Assembly: GCA_024407875.1 (NCBI GenBank) | Contig: JAKSVT010000003.1 | Coordinates: 40,373 to 104,372, forward strand | DNA: 64,000 nucleotides | DNA from: Alphaproteobacteria bacterium | Lineage (GTDB): Bacteria > Pseudomonadota > Alphaproteobacteria > CAAGCB01 > CAG-977 | Direction: 5' to 3' | Shown here: piece after piece, positions 1 to 9,373 of the stretch | How the letters are laid out: each line of letters starts with the position of its first letter | How positions within the stretch are numbered: position 1 is the stretch's first letter | Program-made: the position numbers and the translations under genes | The notes under the pieces: model-generated | Database searches by the model: none | Told to the model about the DNA's origin: nothing | Seen by the model: only the letters and a program-made list of their open reading frames with translations

Positions 1-2
1 TT

Positions 3-731
3 TTGACAGCAAGTGAAATTGAAGCTTCCGAATCCGAATTGCAACAAACAAGAGCTGCTTTAAAAGCTGCTCAAGCAGGATTAGAAGTTGCAAAAATTAA
101 CTTAGGCTATACAGAAGTAAAATCTCCAATTAATGGTTATATTGGTAAGGCCTTAATCACAAAAGGAAACTTCGTTGATATGTCAGGAAAAGCTATGGCA
201 AGAATAGTTCAAATATCACCGATTCGTGTTTCTTTTTCTATTTCTGATCGTGATCGTTTAGAAGCAATCAAAAATATGAAAAATAATAAAATTGATATTA
301 AGAAAAATTTTAAAGTTCGTTTGCCTGATAATGAAATTATGCCATTTAATGTAATTGATGTTTTCTTTGATTCTGAAATTAATGCAGCAACAGCTACAGT
401 AGCTTCTTATTTGGATGTTGAAAATCCAGATAAATTATTGTTGCCAGGAAACCATGTTGATGCAATTTTAGTTGTTGGTGAAAATAAAGATTATTTATTA
501 ATTCCTCAAGGAGCTATTGTCCAAGATGAATTAGGAGTTTTCGTTTATAGAGTTGATACAAAGGAAAATGGCAAAAAGGTTGCTGTTAAAGCTTATATCA
601 AAACTGGAGAACAAATTGACGATAAAATTATCGTAACAGAAGGCTTGAATCCATCTGATAAAATTATTGTTCAAGGTCTTCAAAAAGTTGATAACGGTGT
701 TGAAGTTAATACTTCTGACTTAGTTAAGTAA
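3..731 (+). CDS. RND efflux periplasmic adaptor subunit, 5' end cut by window
   Basis: This is the C-terminal 242 residues of a membrane-fusion (AcrA/MexA-type) protein that bridges an inner-membrane RND pump to an outer-membrane channel in the periplasm. The open frame runs off the left edge, so the apparent TTG at base 3 is not the real start; the signal peptide and first half of the hairpin are missing. Visible parts in order are the end of the alpha-helical hairpin (about 1-35), the second lipoyl half with the motif EVKSPINGYIG (about 38-48), a beta-barrel starting near RIVQISPIRVSF, and a membrane-proximal domain ending GLQKVDNGVEV. The pump gene begins 14 bases downstream and the TolC-like gene follows, forming one operon. 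Family assignment is firm; the substrate cannot be told. Confidence 0.93.
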   Translation: MTASEIEASESELQQTRAALKAAQAGLEVAKINLGYTEVKSPINGYIGKALITKGNFVDMSGKAMARIVQISPIRVSFSISDRDRLEAIKNMKNNKIDIKKNFKVRLPDNEIMPFNVIDVFFDSEINAATATVASYLDVENPDKLLLPGNHVDAILVVGENKDYLLIPQGAIVQDELGVFVYRVDTKENGKKVAVKAYIKTGEQIDDKIIVTEGLNPSDKIIVQGLQKVDNGVEVNTSDLVK

Positions 732-745
732 AAGGTTTATTAAAA

Positions 746-3700
746 ATGTTTTCTGAATTCTTTTTGAAACGTCCTCGTTTTGCTATAGTTATTTCAATTA
801 TAATGTGTATTGCTGGTATTGTTTCAATAAAACAATTACCTGTTGCATTATATCCTGAAATTACACCTCCAGTTGTTAAAGTTAGAGCAAATTATCCTGG
901 AGCTTCTGCAGATGTTATTGCTAAGACTGTTGCTATTCCTATTGAAAAGGAAGTAAACGGTGTTGAAGATATGTTATACATGGAATCATCATCTCAAGAT
1001 ACAGTTTACGAATTAACAGTTACCTTTAAAACAGGTGTTGATCCTGATATGGCTCAAGTTAAGGTTCAAAACCGTGTTCAAATTGCTAGCGCATCTTTAC
1101 CTGAAGAAGTTTCTCGTCAAGGTGTTACTGTAACACGTGAATCAACAAATATGTTGGCAATGATTTCATTTGCTTCACCTGATTTAAGTGTAGATAAATT
1201 AAAAATATCAGATTTCGTTATTGATAACGTAAAACAATCCCTTGCTCGTGTTGAAGGTGTTGGTGGTGTTCAAATTTATGCTTCAAACTCATCTATGCGT
1301 GTTTGGTTAAACTCAGATAAAATGGCTCAATTAGGCTTAACAGCTAGTGATATTCGTGTAGCTATTTCTTCTCAGAACTATCAACCAAGTTTAGGTAAAT
1401 TAGGTGCAGCACCAAATGAAAATGCACAAATGATTTATCCTTTAAAAACTTTGGGCCGTATTAATGAGGTTGAAGACTTTAAGAATATTATTGTTAGAAC
1501 AGCTGAACATGGTGGTTTAGTACGTTTAAAAGATATCGCTAGAGTTGAAATCGGTGAAGAAAATTATGGTATTACAGCATATGCAAATAATAAAGATGCT
1601 GTAGCTCTCATGGTTAACTTATCTTCAGGAGCAAATGCTCTTGATTGTATTAAGAAAGTTCGTAATGAATTAAAACGTTTGGAACAATATATGCCAAAAG
1701 GAGTTGAATACCATATCAACTTTGACTCAACTGATTATATTAATGCTTCTATTCATGAAGTTGTTGAAACATTAGTTGAAACATTCTTGTTGGTTGTTTT
1801 AGTTTGTTGGATTTTCTTACAAAACTGGAGAACAACATTAGTTCCATCTATTGCAATTCCTGTATCATTGTTAGCAACATTTGGAGTTATGCTTGCTTGT
1901 GGCTATTCAATCAATATGTTTACATTATTTGGTTTGGTTTTAGCTATTGGCTCCGTTGTGGACGATGCGATTGTTGTTGTTGAACGTGTTGCGGTTTTAA
2001 TGAATGATGAAAATATGGAACCAATGGATGCTACTCGTAAGACAATGAAAGAAGTTTCAGGAGCTTTGGTTGCAACAACTCTTGTTATGGTTGCTATTTT
2101 CGTTCCTATTGCATGTATGGGTGGTATTACTGGTCGTATTTATCAACAATTTGCTATTACAATTTCAACGGCTTTGTGTTTCTCAACATTAAATGCTCTT
2201 ACATTATCTCCAGTTTTATGTTCAACAATTTTGAAACGTTATACTGTTCCAAAACATGGACCATTTGCATGGTTTAACTCAATTTTGCATAGATCAAACA
2301 AATATTATACAAGAGCAACAGCTTTGTTTGCAAGAAAGGTTGCTGTTATTGCAATATTTTTCTTTGTTATTTTAGGTATAAATGGAGCTTTATTTAAAGT
2401 AAGTGGTACATCATTTGTTCCTAATGAAGACCAAGGTGTTTATGTGGTTGATGTTGCTTTGCCAGAAGGTGCTTCTTTCTCAAGAACACGTGATGCTATA
2501 CAAAGTATGACAAAAGATATTTTAAAAGATTTCGGTGATAAAGGTGGTGTTAAAGACACTACAACTGTTGCTGGTGTATCTATTATTGGTGGTAGAGCAG
2601 AAAATGCAGGTTTAATTATTGTTGGTTTGAAAAATTGGGAAATTCGTAAATCTCCAGATAAATATTCAACTACAATGATGACACAAAGATGTACTCAATT
2701 AAAAGCATCTTATCCTGGTGCTAATATCAACTGTTTTGAATTCCCTGCTATTATGGGGTTAGGTAGTCAAGGCGGTATGGATTTTAGATTACAAATGGTT
2801 GATGGTATGGATTATACCAAATTGGATAATGCAGCTACTAAATTTTTAGGAGCTGTAAATAGTGAATATGCTTATTTCAAATATGGATTTACAACATTTA
2901 CATCTAAGACTCCAGCAATGTACATTGAAATTAACCGTGAAAAAGCTGAAGCTTTGAATGTTCCAGTTGGAACAATTTATTCAACTTTAGAAGCTTATTT
3001 AGGTTCTATGTACGTAAATGATATTAACTTTGGTACTCAAGTAAATAAGGTTGTTGTTCAATCTGATGCTTTATTCCGTGATAATGTAGATAGTTTAAAT
3101 AAGATTTATGTTCAATCTACAAGTGGACAAGAGGTGCCATTAGGTTCATTAATTTCATTAAGAAAAGTAATGTCTCCTCGTGTTATTACTCGTTATAACC
3201 AATTTCCTAGTGCAACAATTAATGCAATGCAAAGTGATTCTGTTTCATCAGGTGAAGCTATGAGCAAAATGGAAAGTTTAATGAAAATGTTCCATGGTGA
3301 CTTTACATTCGATTGGTCAAGTATGAGTTGGCAAGAAAAGAATAACCAAGGACAAATTATTATATTGGTAACTTTGGCAGTTTTGTTTGCTTACTTGTTC
3401 TTGGTTGCACAGTATGAAAGTTGGACGTTGCCATTATCTGTTTTGATGTCAGTTTCTGTTGCATCTGCAGGTGCTTTAGCAGGTTTAATTTTTACAGGTT
3501 TGCCATTATCAATTTATTCTCAATTAGGAATTGTTTTGTTAGTTGGTCTAGCTTCTAAGAATGCTATTTTAATTGTTGAATTTGCACGTGATGCTCATAG
3601 TACAAAATCAATAGCTGCATCTGCTATATATGCATTAAAAGAACGTTTTCGTCCTGTATTGATGACAGCTTTAACATTCGTTTTAGGTGTATGGCCTATG

Positions 3701-3868
3701 TTGATTGCTAATGGAGCTGGTGCAAACAGCCGTCGAGCAATTGGCACACCAGTATTTTGGGGAATGTTATTTGGTACTTTTATCGGATTGTTTATAATTC
3801 CATTACTTTATGTTTTAGTTCAAACATTAACTGAAAAATTCAGTAAAAAGAATGTATCTAATAAGTAG
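746..3868 (+). CDS. RND efflux transporter permease, HAE1 (AcrB) family
   Basis: A proton-driven inner-membrane pump of 1040 residues, the usual length for AcrB-type permeases. The N-terminus (MFSEFFLKRPRFA) and the motif YPGASADVI are typical of the HAE1 group that exports hydrophobic and amphiphilic compounds. Proton-relay residues are present: the Asp pair D406-D407 in the TM4 motif GSVVDDAIVVVE, and K938 in TM10 (GLASKNAILIVEF). It sits between its adaptor and outer-membrane factor genes, so a full tripartite pump is encoded here. The 3' end runs up to the ribosome-binding site of the next gene. The substrate is unknown; drug or bile-salt efflux is a family-level inference. Confidence 0.96.
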   Translation: MFSEFFLKRPRFAIVISIIMCIAGIVSIKQLPVALYPEITPPVVKVRANYPGASADVIAKTVAIPIEKEVNGVEDMLYMESSSQDTVYELTVTFKTGVDPDMAQVKVQNRVQIASASLPEEVSRQGVTVTRESTNMLAMISFASPDLSVDKLKISDFVIDNVKQSLARVEGVGGVQIYASNSSMRVWLNSDKMAQLGLTASDIRVAISSQNYQPSLGKLGAAPNENAQMIYPLKTLGRINEVEDFKNIIVRTAEHGGLVRLKDIARVEIGEENYGITAYANNKDAVALMVNLSSGANALDCIKKVRNELKRLEQYMPKGVEYHINFDSTDYINASIHEVVETLVETFLLVVLVCWIFLQNWRTTLVPSIAIPVSLLATFGVMLACGYSINMFTLFGLVLAIGSVVDDAIVVVERVAVLMNDENMEPMDATRKTMKEVSGALVATTLVMVAIFVPIACMGGITGRIYQQFAITISTALCFSTLNALTLSPVLCSTILKRYTVPKHGPFAWFNSILHRSNKYYTRATALFARKVAVIAIFFFVILGINGALFKVSGTSFVPNEDQGVYVVDVALPEGASFSRTRDAIQSMTKDILKDFGDKGGVKDTTTVAGVSIIGGRAENAGLIIVGLKNWEIRKSPDKYSTTMMTQRCTQLKASYPGANINCFEFPAIMGLGSQGGMDFRLQMVDGMDYTKLDNAATKFLGAVNSEYAYFKYGFTTFTSKTPAMYIEINREKAEALNVPVGTIYSTLEAYLGSMYVNDINFGTQVNKVVVQSDALFRDNVDSLNKIYVQSTSGQEVPLGSLISLRKVMSPRVITRYNQFPSATINAMQSDSVSSGEAMSKMESLMKMFHGDFTFDWSSMSWQEKNNQGQIIILVTLAVLFAYLFLVAQYESWTLPLSVLMSVSVASAGALAGLIFTGLPLSIYSQLGIVLLVGLASKNAILIVEFARDAHSTKSIAASAIYALKERFRPVLMTALTFVLGVWPMLIANGAGANSRRAIGTPVFWGMLFGTFIGLFIIPLLYVLVQTLTEKFSKKNVSNK

Positions 3869-3881
3869 AAGGATGAATAAA

Positions 3882-5435
3882 ATGTATGATTTAAGAAAAT
3901 TTAGCGTTGCATTGGGTACATTACTTTTAATAACTTCAGGAGCTTATGCAGAAGAAAATTCTGATAATGCTCAGGCTAGTGAGCAATCCCAAGCTGTTGA
4001 ACAAAATCAGGTTGAACAAAATCAAACAGCTATTCAAGAACAAAAAGAAGCTAATGCTAATAATGAAACAGTAGAAGCTAGTAAGGAAGAAGATAAGACA
4101 CAAGACCAACCTGTTAAAGAGGAAAAATCTTCTGAATTAAAACGTCCAGGGCAATGGGGTGATTGTGAATTTGATATAAATAAAAAATTGACTTTAGAAG
4201 ATTTAAGATCAATAGGAATTTGTAAAAACCCTGATTTAAGAAGAGGGTATATGTCTGCAAAAGCTGCAGAATCTCAAGTGGGGTCTGCTAGAGCTGCATA
4301 TTTTCCAACTTTAAATTTAAATGCTGAAGCAGGTGCTTCTCATTATAAAGGTCAATTTAGATCAGATGAAGCAAATATACAAAAAGATTCTAAGGCAAAA
4401 CCTTATTCCGTTAATTTGGCTTTACATTGGATGTTAATTGATTTTGGACGTGGATCTAAAGTTGATATGTATAAGGCTTATAAGGAAGTTTCTCGTTATG
4501 GATTTAATTCAGTTTGGAATGATACTCTTCTCGGAATTAATGGAGCTTATTTAGATTTATTAAGTGCTCAAGAAACTCTTGAAAGCGCAAAGAAAACTGT
4601 TGAAGCATATAAAGAATTCTATGAAGAAACAGAAAAGAAATTTAATGTTGGTAAAGCTAATAAATCTGATTTATTGCTAGCTAAAACCACATATTTAAAA
4701 TCTCAATTGCAAGTAACTTCTACAGAAAATACTATTGAAAAGAATAGGGCTAATTTAGCAAGACTTTTGAATATGGATCCTGATACTAAATTTGAATTAG
4801 AAGTTCCTGAAAAGACAGAAGAAAGTATATCTTTAAATGAAGAAACAACTATTAGTGATTACATTAAAATTGCTTTAGAAAATAGACCTGAATTACAATC
4901 TTCTAAACAACAAGAATATGCTACAGAAAAAGCAATTGGTGCAGCAAAGGCAAATTTTGGCCCGACATTAGCTTTTGTAGGAAAAGCATCTTATTCAGAT
5001 AGATGGAAAGATAATAAGCCATTTAAAGAAGATGGATATCCTTGGAAAAAAGAAGGCTATGTAGGATTAGCATTAGATATGCCTTTGTTTAATGGTTTGT
5101 CTGATATGTATAATGTTCAAAAAGCTAAATATGAGAACCGTGCAGCCAAAGCTAATATAAAGAGCACTGAAGATATGGTTAAATCTGAAGTTTGGGATGC
5201 ATATCAAGACTATAAAACAGCTTTAGAATCATTCAGAATTAACGGCGATGTTTTAGCTTCTGCTGTAGAAAATGAACGTGTATCTCACGTTTCATATAGA
5301 GCGGGTAAAGAAACATTGTTGAATTTGCTTACAATTCAAGCAAGAAAATCAGAAGCAGAAATTGGCTTGATTGTTTCTTTTTATGGCGTTTTGTATGCAA
5401 AAGCTAATTTATACAGAGCTGTAGGAAATATGTAA
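3882..5435 (+). CDS. TolC-family outer-membrane efflux channel
   Basis: Outer-membrane factor completing the tripartite RND system. The start at 3882 is preferred: AGAAGG at 3867-3872 lies 9 bases upstream, and translation then begins with a clean signal peptide (MYDLRKFSVALGTLLLITSGAYA). An upstream ATG at 3852 would sit inside the pump gene and give a poor signal sequence. After cleavage there is an unusual stretch of about 65 residues rich in Gln, Glu, Asn and Lys, then two TolC-type repeats with long coiled helices (for example NGAYLDLLSAQETLESAKKT and the matching DAYQDYKTALES segment). The low-complexity N-terminal extension is not part of the core fold. A terminator follows directly. 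Confidence 0.92.
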   Translation: MYDLRKFSVALGTLLLITSGAYAEENSDNAQASEQSQAVEQNQVEQNQTAIQEQKEANANNETVEASKEEDKTQDQPVKEEKSSELKRPGQWGDCEFDINKKLTLEDLRSIGICKNPDLRRGYMSAKAAESQVGSARAAYFPTLNLNAEAGASHYKGQFRSDEANIQKDSKAKPYSVNLALHWMLIDFGRGSKVDMYKAYKEVSRYGFNSVWNDTLLGINGAYLDLLSAQETLESAKKTVEAYKEFYEETEKKFNVGKANKSDLLLAKTTYLKSQLQVTSTENTIEKNRANLARLLNMDPDTKFELEVPEKTEESISLNEETTISDYIKIALENRPELQSSKQQEYATEKAIGAAKANFGPTLAFVGKASYSDRWKDNKPFKEDGYPWKKEGYVGLALDMPLFNGLSDMYNVQKAKYENRAAKANIKSTEDMVKSEVWDAYQDYKTALESFRINGDVLASAVENERVSHVSYRAGKETLLNLLTIQARKSEAEIGLIVSFYGVLYAKANLYRAVGNM

Positions 5436-5467
5436 TTTTCTATTAAAAATTTAAATTTTAAAAAAAT

Positions 5468-5500
5468 AGAGGATATTCTTTGAGTATTCTCTGTTTTTTT
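5468..5500 (+). terminator. Rho-independent terminator after the RND operon
   Basis: An 11-bp stem (AGAGGATATTC with GAGTATTCTCT, two G-T pairs) with a short TTT loop is followed by seven T residues. It lies 33 bases after the TolC-like stop codon and separates the efflux operon from the metallopeptidase genes. Confidence 0.82.
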
Positions 5501-5595
5501 ATAGTTTTTTATATTATTTTTGCGAAAAAATATAGACAAAATGGAAAAATAAGAGTAGAAATAAATTAAAATATATATTTTAAGGTAGGCTAGCT

Positions 5596-6717
5596 ATGTC
5601 ATTTTTATCAGATATATTCTCAAAAAAGAAAGAAGTTAATGAACAACCGATTACATTAACTAGAGAAGATTTAGAAAATAAATTGGTTGTTGATTATCAA
5701 CAAGAATATGTTGCTGGATATCGTTCTTTTGTAAGATGTCAACGTAGAGATGCAAATGAAGAGGAAGCTAAGGAGTTAAAACAGGTTTTTGATTTAATTT
5801 CCTCTGTTCCAGAAGGTAAGAAGCTTATTGATGAAGTTGCTAAAGCAGGTTTCCAATTTTCATTACAGGCATTTAGTGGAAATAATGATGGGTGTATGTA
5901 TGGCCAAAGAAAATTGATTATGCTTTGCCCTGTAAATCATAATAGCATTGCAAGTCTTGCAACTACAGCTTTTCATGAAATGGTTCACGCTGTCCAAGAT
6001 ACAAGAACAAATCAATTACTAAGTAATTCTTCAAAATTAAATATAGCTGATCAATTTAAATTTCAAAGAGCTTGTGAAGCTGCCGCTTGGACAGAAGAAG
6101 CTAGATTTGCATATCAAATATCAAAGGATCATCCTGAAGTATTGAAACATGTTTCTCAATTTCCTATGTATCAAGCATTTGATGAAGAAATGAAAAAATC
6201 AAATGATATGGATAAAGCAGGAAATGCAGCATTTAAAGCTTGGTATAATTATCCTCATTATCAACAAGCTTATGAAAAAGATCATATTGCAAATATCACT
6301 TTTGGTTTAAAAAATGCAGAGAACGCTTATAATAGAAAGTGCTTAAGAGAATCAATTTCAAATGAACAAGTAATGGATAGTATTTTCTTAACAGATAGTT
6401 TGAAAAAAGCCGTTGAGCCTGAATATTTAACAAGTCCAGAAGCTTTATCAATCACTCCAGCAGGACTAGACAGAATTAAAAAAGCTGAAAGCAAATACAC
6501 ATCTATTTTCTTTTTTAAAGATAATGATAAATCTTATATGAGTATGTATTCTACAGAAAATAAAAAGAGATTTGATGATGTTGAAAATGATCCGAGCGCT
6601 ATGTTATGTGCAAGTCATAATTCTTTGCAATCAAAATTAAACGCTACTGCTTCTTCTAAACAAGAAACTAAAAAGAACTTAGTTCAAAAAGCTCTTATTA
6701 ATAATATGGGAAGATAA
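5596..6717 (+). CDS. putative zinc metallopeptidase, HExxH family (copy 1 of 3)
   Basis: A 373-residue protein without signal peptide or membrane helix, so probably cytoplasmic or delivered by another route. It carries the zincin motif HEMVH (H127, E128, H131) in the context AFHEMVHAVQD, and 30 residues further on RACEAAA, where E161 could be the third metal ligand (gluzincin-like layout). The same layout, HExxH-(27 to 29 residues)-Glu inside a RAxEA motif, occurs in the proteins at 6734 and 34102. From memory it resembles the DUF6782 putative metallopeptidases, but no substrate is known. The next family member starts 16 bases downstream, so they are co-transcribed. Peptidase activity is inferred from the motif only. 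Confidence 0.75.
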   Translation: MSFLSDIFSKKKEVNEQPITLTREDLENKLVVDYQQEYVAGYRSFVRCQRRDANEEEAKELKQVFDLISSVPEGKKLIDEVAKAGFQFSLQAFSGNNDGCMYGQRKLIMLCPVNHNSIASLATTAFHEMVHAVQDTRTNQLLSNSSKLNIADQFKFQRACEAAAWTEEARFAYQISKDHPEVLKHVSQFPMYQAFDEEMKKSNDMDKAGNAAFKAWYNYPHYQQAYEKDHIANITFGLKNAENAYNRKCLRESISNEQVMDSIFLTDSLKKAVEPEYLTSPEALSITPAGLDRIKKAESKYTSIFFFKDNDKSYMSMYSTENKKRFDDVENDPSAMLCASHNSLQSKLNATASSKQETKKNLVQKALINNMGR

Positions 6718-6733
6718 GATTTAAAGGTGTATT

Positions 6734-8134
6734 ATGGGAGCTTTATCAGACGCTTATTTGGAAGCCTTAAAACCAAAAGAAGTTGCAAAATCTTGGGAAA
6801 TTGAAGGCATCGAAGTAGTTTGTAAACAATCAGATTATGAAATGATGGAAAAAATTGTTCAATCAATGAATTCCATTCCTACTGGGCGTGAAACATTAAA
6901 TGAAATGAGAAAATATGAAACACCTCTACATTTAATGGACGATATGGGTACATCTGCAGGATGTTATTATCCAGGACAAAATAAAATTGCTTTAAATAAA
7001 TCAACAGGCGTTGATAAAATGCGTGGATGCTTAGTACATGAAGCGCGCCATTTGTGGCAAGACCATGCTGGTCGTGGTGCTTATGAAAATCAAAATTTAG
7101 ATTATGAAACCACACAAATGATTTATCGTGCAACAGAAGCTGATGCACAATCACAGTCATATAAAGCATGTAATGAATGGGCTGAATTGGGAGATGAAGG
7201 ACCAAAGAAAGCTTTTGCTGATCGTTATACTCAAATTGCTAGTGGATGGGAAAAAGAAGGTATAGCTGGAGCATATAAAGGCTGGTATGATGATGAAAGA
7301 ATTACAGCAGCCTATGAAAATGGATATGATATAGAGCCTGCAATTTATGCTTTAACTCATAACCAATATCAAAAAGGCAATTTTGTACATGGAACTCCTT
7401 CACAAGTTAAAGCTTTTTGTGGTGGTGATAAAGTTCCTAATTTTGAAGAGTTTGTATCATCTGATTACGCTAAACAAATTCATAAAATCACACAAGCTAT
7501 ATTAGGCGTTTATAATGTTGGTCAAGCTTCATTTGGTAATAATTGTGATGAAACTGTAGAAAAAATGCCTTTGCGTAAGTTGGAAGAAAATACAGCTGAT
7601 CAAATGTATAGTGATAAATATATTACTCAAACACGTGAAAATATTGCTAAAAAATGTTCTTTTGCTCCTAGAGAAGATAAGCCTATTTATATGTCAATCT
7701 TAAGAACAATTAGTGCTGCAGAAAAAGTTGCTAATGCTGACAAAAAAGGCGAAAAGGATTTAGATGCAGAACAAGATATTCAAGATGAAAAACTATATTT
7801 GTTTATGGCTAAAAGAATAAAAATAGGATTAAATCCTGATGGCCTTGATAAATTTGAATTGCCTGCTAGAGTTTTTGATAGACTTAAAACAGATTCAAAA
7901 AGTCTATATACATATGATATTAAATATGATGTTAATGATGATGCTATTGATAGTATCAAAAAGGATATGAGCAAATTAAATTATAAAACAATAATAGAGC
8001 GTTCTAGTGAGGAACCTAAAGTTCAAAATGCTCCAAAAGAATCTTTGTTGCAAAAATCTTTGAAAAATATTCCTGAAAGAAATGATATAAAAGATTGTGT
8101 TGCAAAATATATTTCTAAAAATAGAGAAAGATAG
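6734..8134 (+). CDS. putative zinc metallopeptidase, HExxH family (copy 2 of 3)
   Basis: A 466-residue soluble protein that is the tandem paralogue of the gene before it. The motif is HEARH (H102, E103, H106) followed by RATEADA with the candidate third ligand E135. Preceding residues (CYYPGQNKIALN) match the equivalent CMYGQRKLIMLC stretch of copy 1, and the downstream KGWYDDERITAAYENGYD matches KAWYNYPHYQQAYEKDH, so homology extends over the whole central domain. The C-terminal 150 residues are Lys/Asp-rich and not shared. There is no export signal. Function is unknown; the shared HExxH and RAxEADA pattern supports a metal-dependent hydrolase. Confidence 0.75.
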   Translation: MGALSDAYLEALKPKEVAKSWEIEGIEVVCKQSDYEMMEKIVQSMNSIPTGRETLNEMRKYETPLHLMDDMGTSAGCYYPGQNKIALNKSTGVDKMRGCLVHEARHLWQDHAGRGAYENQNLDYETTQMIYRATEADAQSQSYKACNEWAELGDEGPKKAFADRYTQIASGWEKEGIAGAYKGWYDDERITAAYENGYDIEPAIYALTHNQYQKGNFVHGTPSQVKAFCGGDKVPNFEEFVSSDYAKQIHKITQAILGVYNVGQASFGNNCDETVEKMPLRKLEENTADQMYSDKYITQTRENIAKKCSFAPREDKPIYMSILRTISAAEKVANADKKGEKDLDAEQDIQDEKLYLFMAKRIKIGLNPDGLDKFELPARVFDRLKTDSKSLYTYDIKYDVNDDAIDSIKKDMSKLNYKTIIERSSEEPKVQNAPKESLLQKSLKNIPERNDIKDCVAKYISKNRER

Positions 8135-8154
8135 ATTTTTAATGAACAAATTTT

Positions 8155-8177
8155 AAAGGAGCCTAAATGGCACCTTT
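8155..8177 (+). terminator. weak stem-loop after the metallopeptidase pair
   Basis: AAAGGAGCC pairs with GGCACCTTT across a 5-base loop with one internal mismatch, 20 bases after the stop codon. The following sequence is A/T-rich but lacks a clean T-tract, so termination is only a likely role. Confidence 0.42.
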
Positions 8178-8359
8178 AATTTTAAAATTTAAGGAAATGT
8201 GTAAAATAACGCTTTGAAGCCTTATATTAAAGAGTGCTATAACAAACTTCAACTACTGGGACAAGCTCTTCATAGAAAGGCCATGAATTTATTTAAGCAA
8301 TATTTGATGGAATCCCTTCTCAATTGTCTCATAGTGAAAAGAAATATAGAATTTCATCA
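8178..8359 (+). other. intergenic stretch with possible decayed coding remnant
   Basis: No intact gene is seen. Two plus-strand frames hold short protein-like runs that end in stops, such as KLQLLGQALHRKAMNLFKQY in one frame and QLSHSEKKYRISSLDKFF in another. Their offset suggests a frame-shifted remnant of a lost gene. I do not recognise the parent family, and the call rests only on composition. Confidence 0.22.
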
Positions 8360-9031
8360 TTAGATAAATTTTTTTGATTTTATTTGTGAAAAATAATATT
8401 CAATTGAAGCAAAAAAAATCAATATATATCCTTCTAATTCAATAGCTTCTTCAATCATTCTTCGTACAGTGCTAATTTCTGAATATGTTCCCAAAATTGC
8501 CATTATAAAATTTTTATGCCCAATAGCTTGTGCAATAGGAATTATTAAAATTATAGCAGTCATCATAAGATTATAAGAAAAAGATTTAAAAAATTTTGAA
8601 AGACTACGTCTAAATTGTTTCGGATATTTGATAATATATCCAAAAACAAAGGAAGGAAAAATCCATCCAAATTTCCATCCTATTAAAGGAATTAAATCAT
8701 CAAAATAAGCATCTAATTCACGTACAATTGCAATTAAAGTAAATGATCCTAGTAGTATTGATAATTCAAAATTTTTTGGAAATTTATAGCCTAAAAAAAA
8801 GAATATTAATGTGGATAAAATTAAAAATAAAATTTGTAAGTTTTCAATAATTTGATGTTCATCAAATAAATTTTGATGATAAAAATCACCCATTTTCCAC
8901 ATTATTAAAATGTTGAATATTAAAAAAATAATATAAATAAATTGACGCAATAAACTTAAGCAGATTTCATTTTCTGTTTTTATAAAATATTTAATTTCGT
9001 TGAAAAAAGACGATATTATTAACTTTTTCAT
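8360..9031 (-). CDS. uncharacterised multi-pass membrane protein
   Basis: A 223-residue protein with about six hydrophobic segments (for example LRQFIYIIFLIFNILIMW, LFLILSTLIFFFLGY, LMMTAIILIIPIAQAIG and GYILIFFASIEYYFS). Polar motifs between helices include REL-DAYFDD, near a loop with GWKFGW, and RRMIEEAIELEGY before the last helix; this looks like a conserved but unnamed inner-membrane family. It stands alone on the minus strand between gene fragments, with no operon partner. I cannot assign a function. Confidence 0.6.
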   Translation of the reverse strand: MKKLIISSFFNEIKYFIKTENEICLSLLRQFIYIIFLIFNILIMWKMGDFYHQNLFDEHQIIENLQILFLILSTLIFFFLGYKFPKNFELSILLGSFTLIAIVRELDAYFDDLIPLIGWKFGWIFPSFVFGYIIKYPKQFRRSLSKFFKSFSYNLMMTAIILIIPIAQAIGHKNFIMAILGTYSEISTVRRMIEEAIELEGYILIFFASIEYYFSQIKSKKFI

Positions 9032-9169
9032 AAGTTGATACTTTCAAAAATAACATTAACAGAAATTGAATATGCTATAAAAGGCGATACTATAAAAGAC
9101 GTAATAAAATACTAAGATTTAAATGTCTATTCACAATCTTTATTATATAGAATATTTTAGAGTAAATTA

Positions 9170-9179
9170 CCCCCCCCCC
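9170..9179. repeat. homopolymeric C10 tract
   Basis: Ten consecutive C residues stand in an A/T-rich intergenic region, about 140 bases upstream of the start codon of the minus-strand membrane protein. Such tracts are slippage-prone and can tune promoter spacing (phase variation) in some bacteria; assembly error is an alternative. Confidence 0.6.
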
Positions 9180-9323
9180 AGGCATATTGTCAAGTTTTTT
9201 AGAAAATAGCTTTTTGAAAATTTTGATAAATTTAGACTTAATAATTAAATCTTTTGAATTTTTTTTTCAAATAGATAAGCACCTCTGTATAATTATTCAC
9301 TAATATGACATCTTTGTTGTAAT

Positions 9324-9357
9324 AAAAAAACGGCAGAATAAATTCTGCCGTTTTTAA
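9324..9357 (-). terminator. Rho-independent terminator of hydG
   Basis: CGGCAGAAT (9331-9339) pairs with ATTCTGCCG (9342-9350), flanked by seven A on the left and five T on the right. The left A-run gives the T-tract for hydG transcription on the minus strand, which ends 17 bases away; it could also act in the other direction. Confidence 0.85.
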
Positions 9358-9373
9358 ACTTTTTTTATTTAAA

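Larger units (their letters stand above)
9032..9373. other. gene-free gap: plus-strand fragment, 10-C tract, terminator
   Basis: No full gene is present. On the plus strand about 9036-9115 reads as a short protein tail (LTEIEYAIKGDTIKDVIKY, then a stop) with no start or RBS, probably a remnant. A run of ten C residues lies at 9170-9179 in otherwise A/T-rich DNA. The right end holds the shared terminator described separately. Confidence 0.5.
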
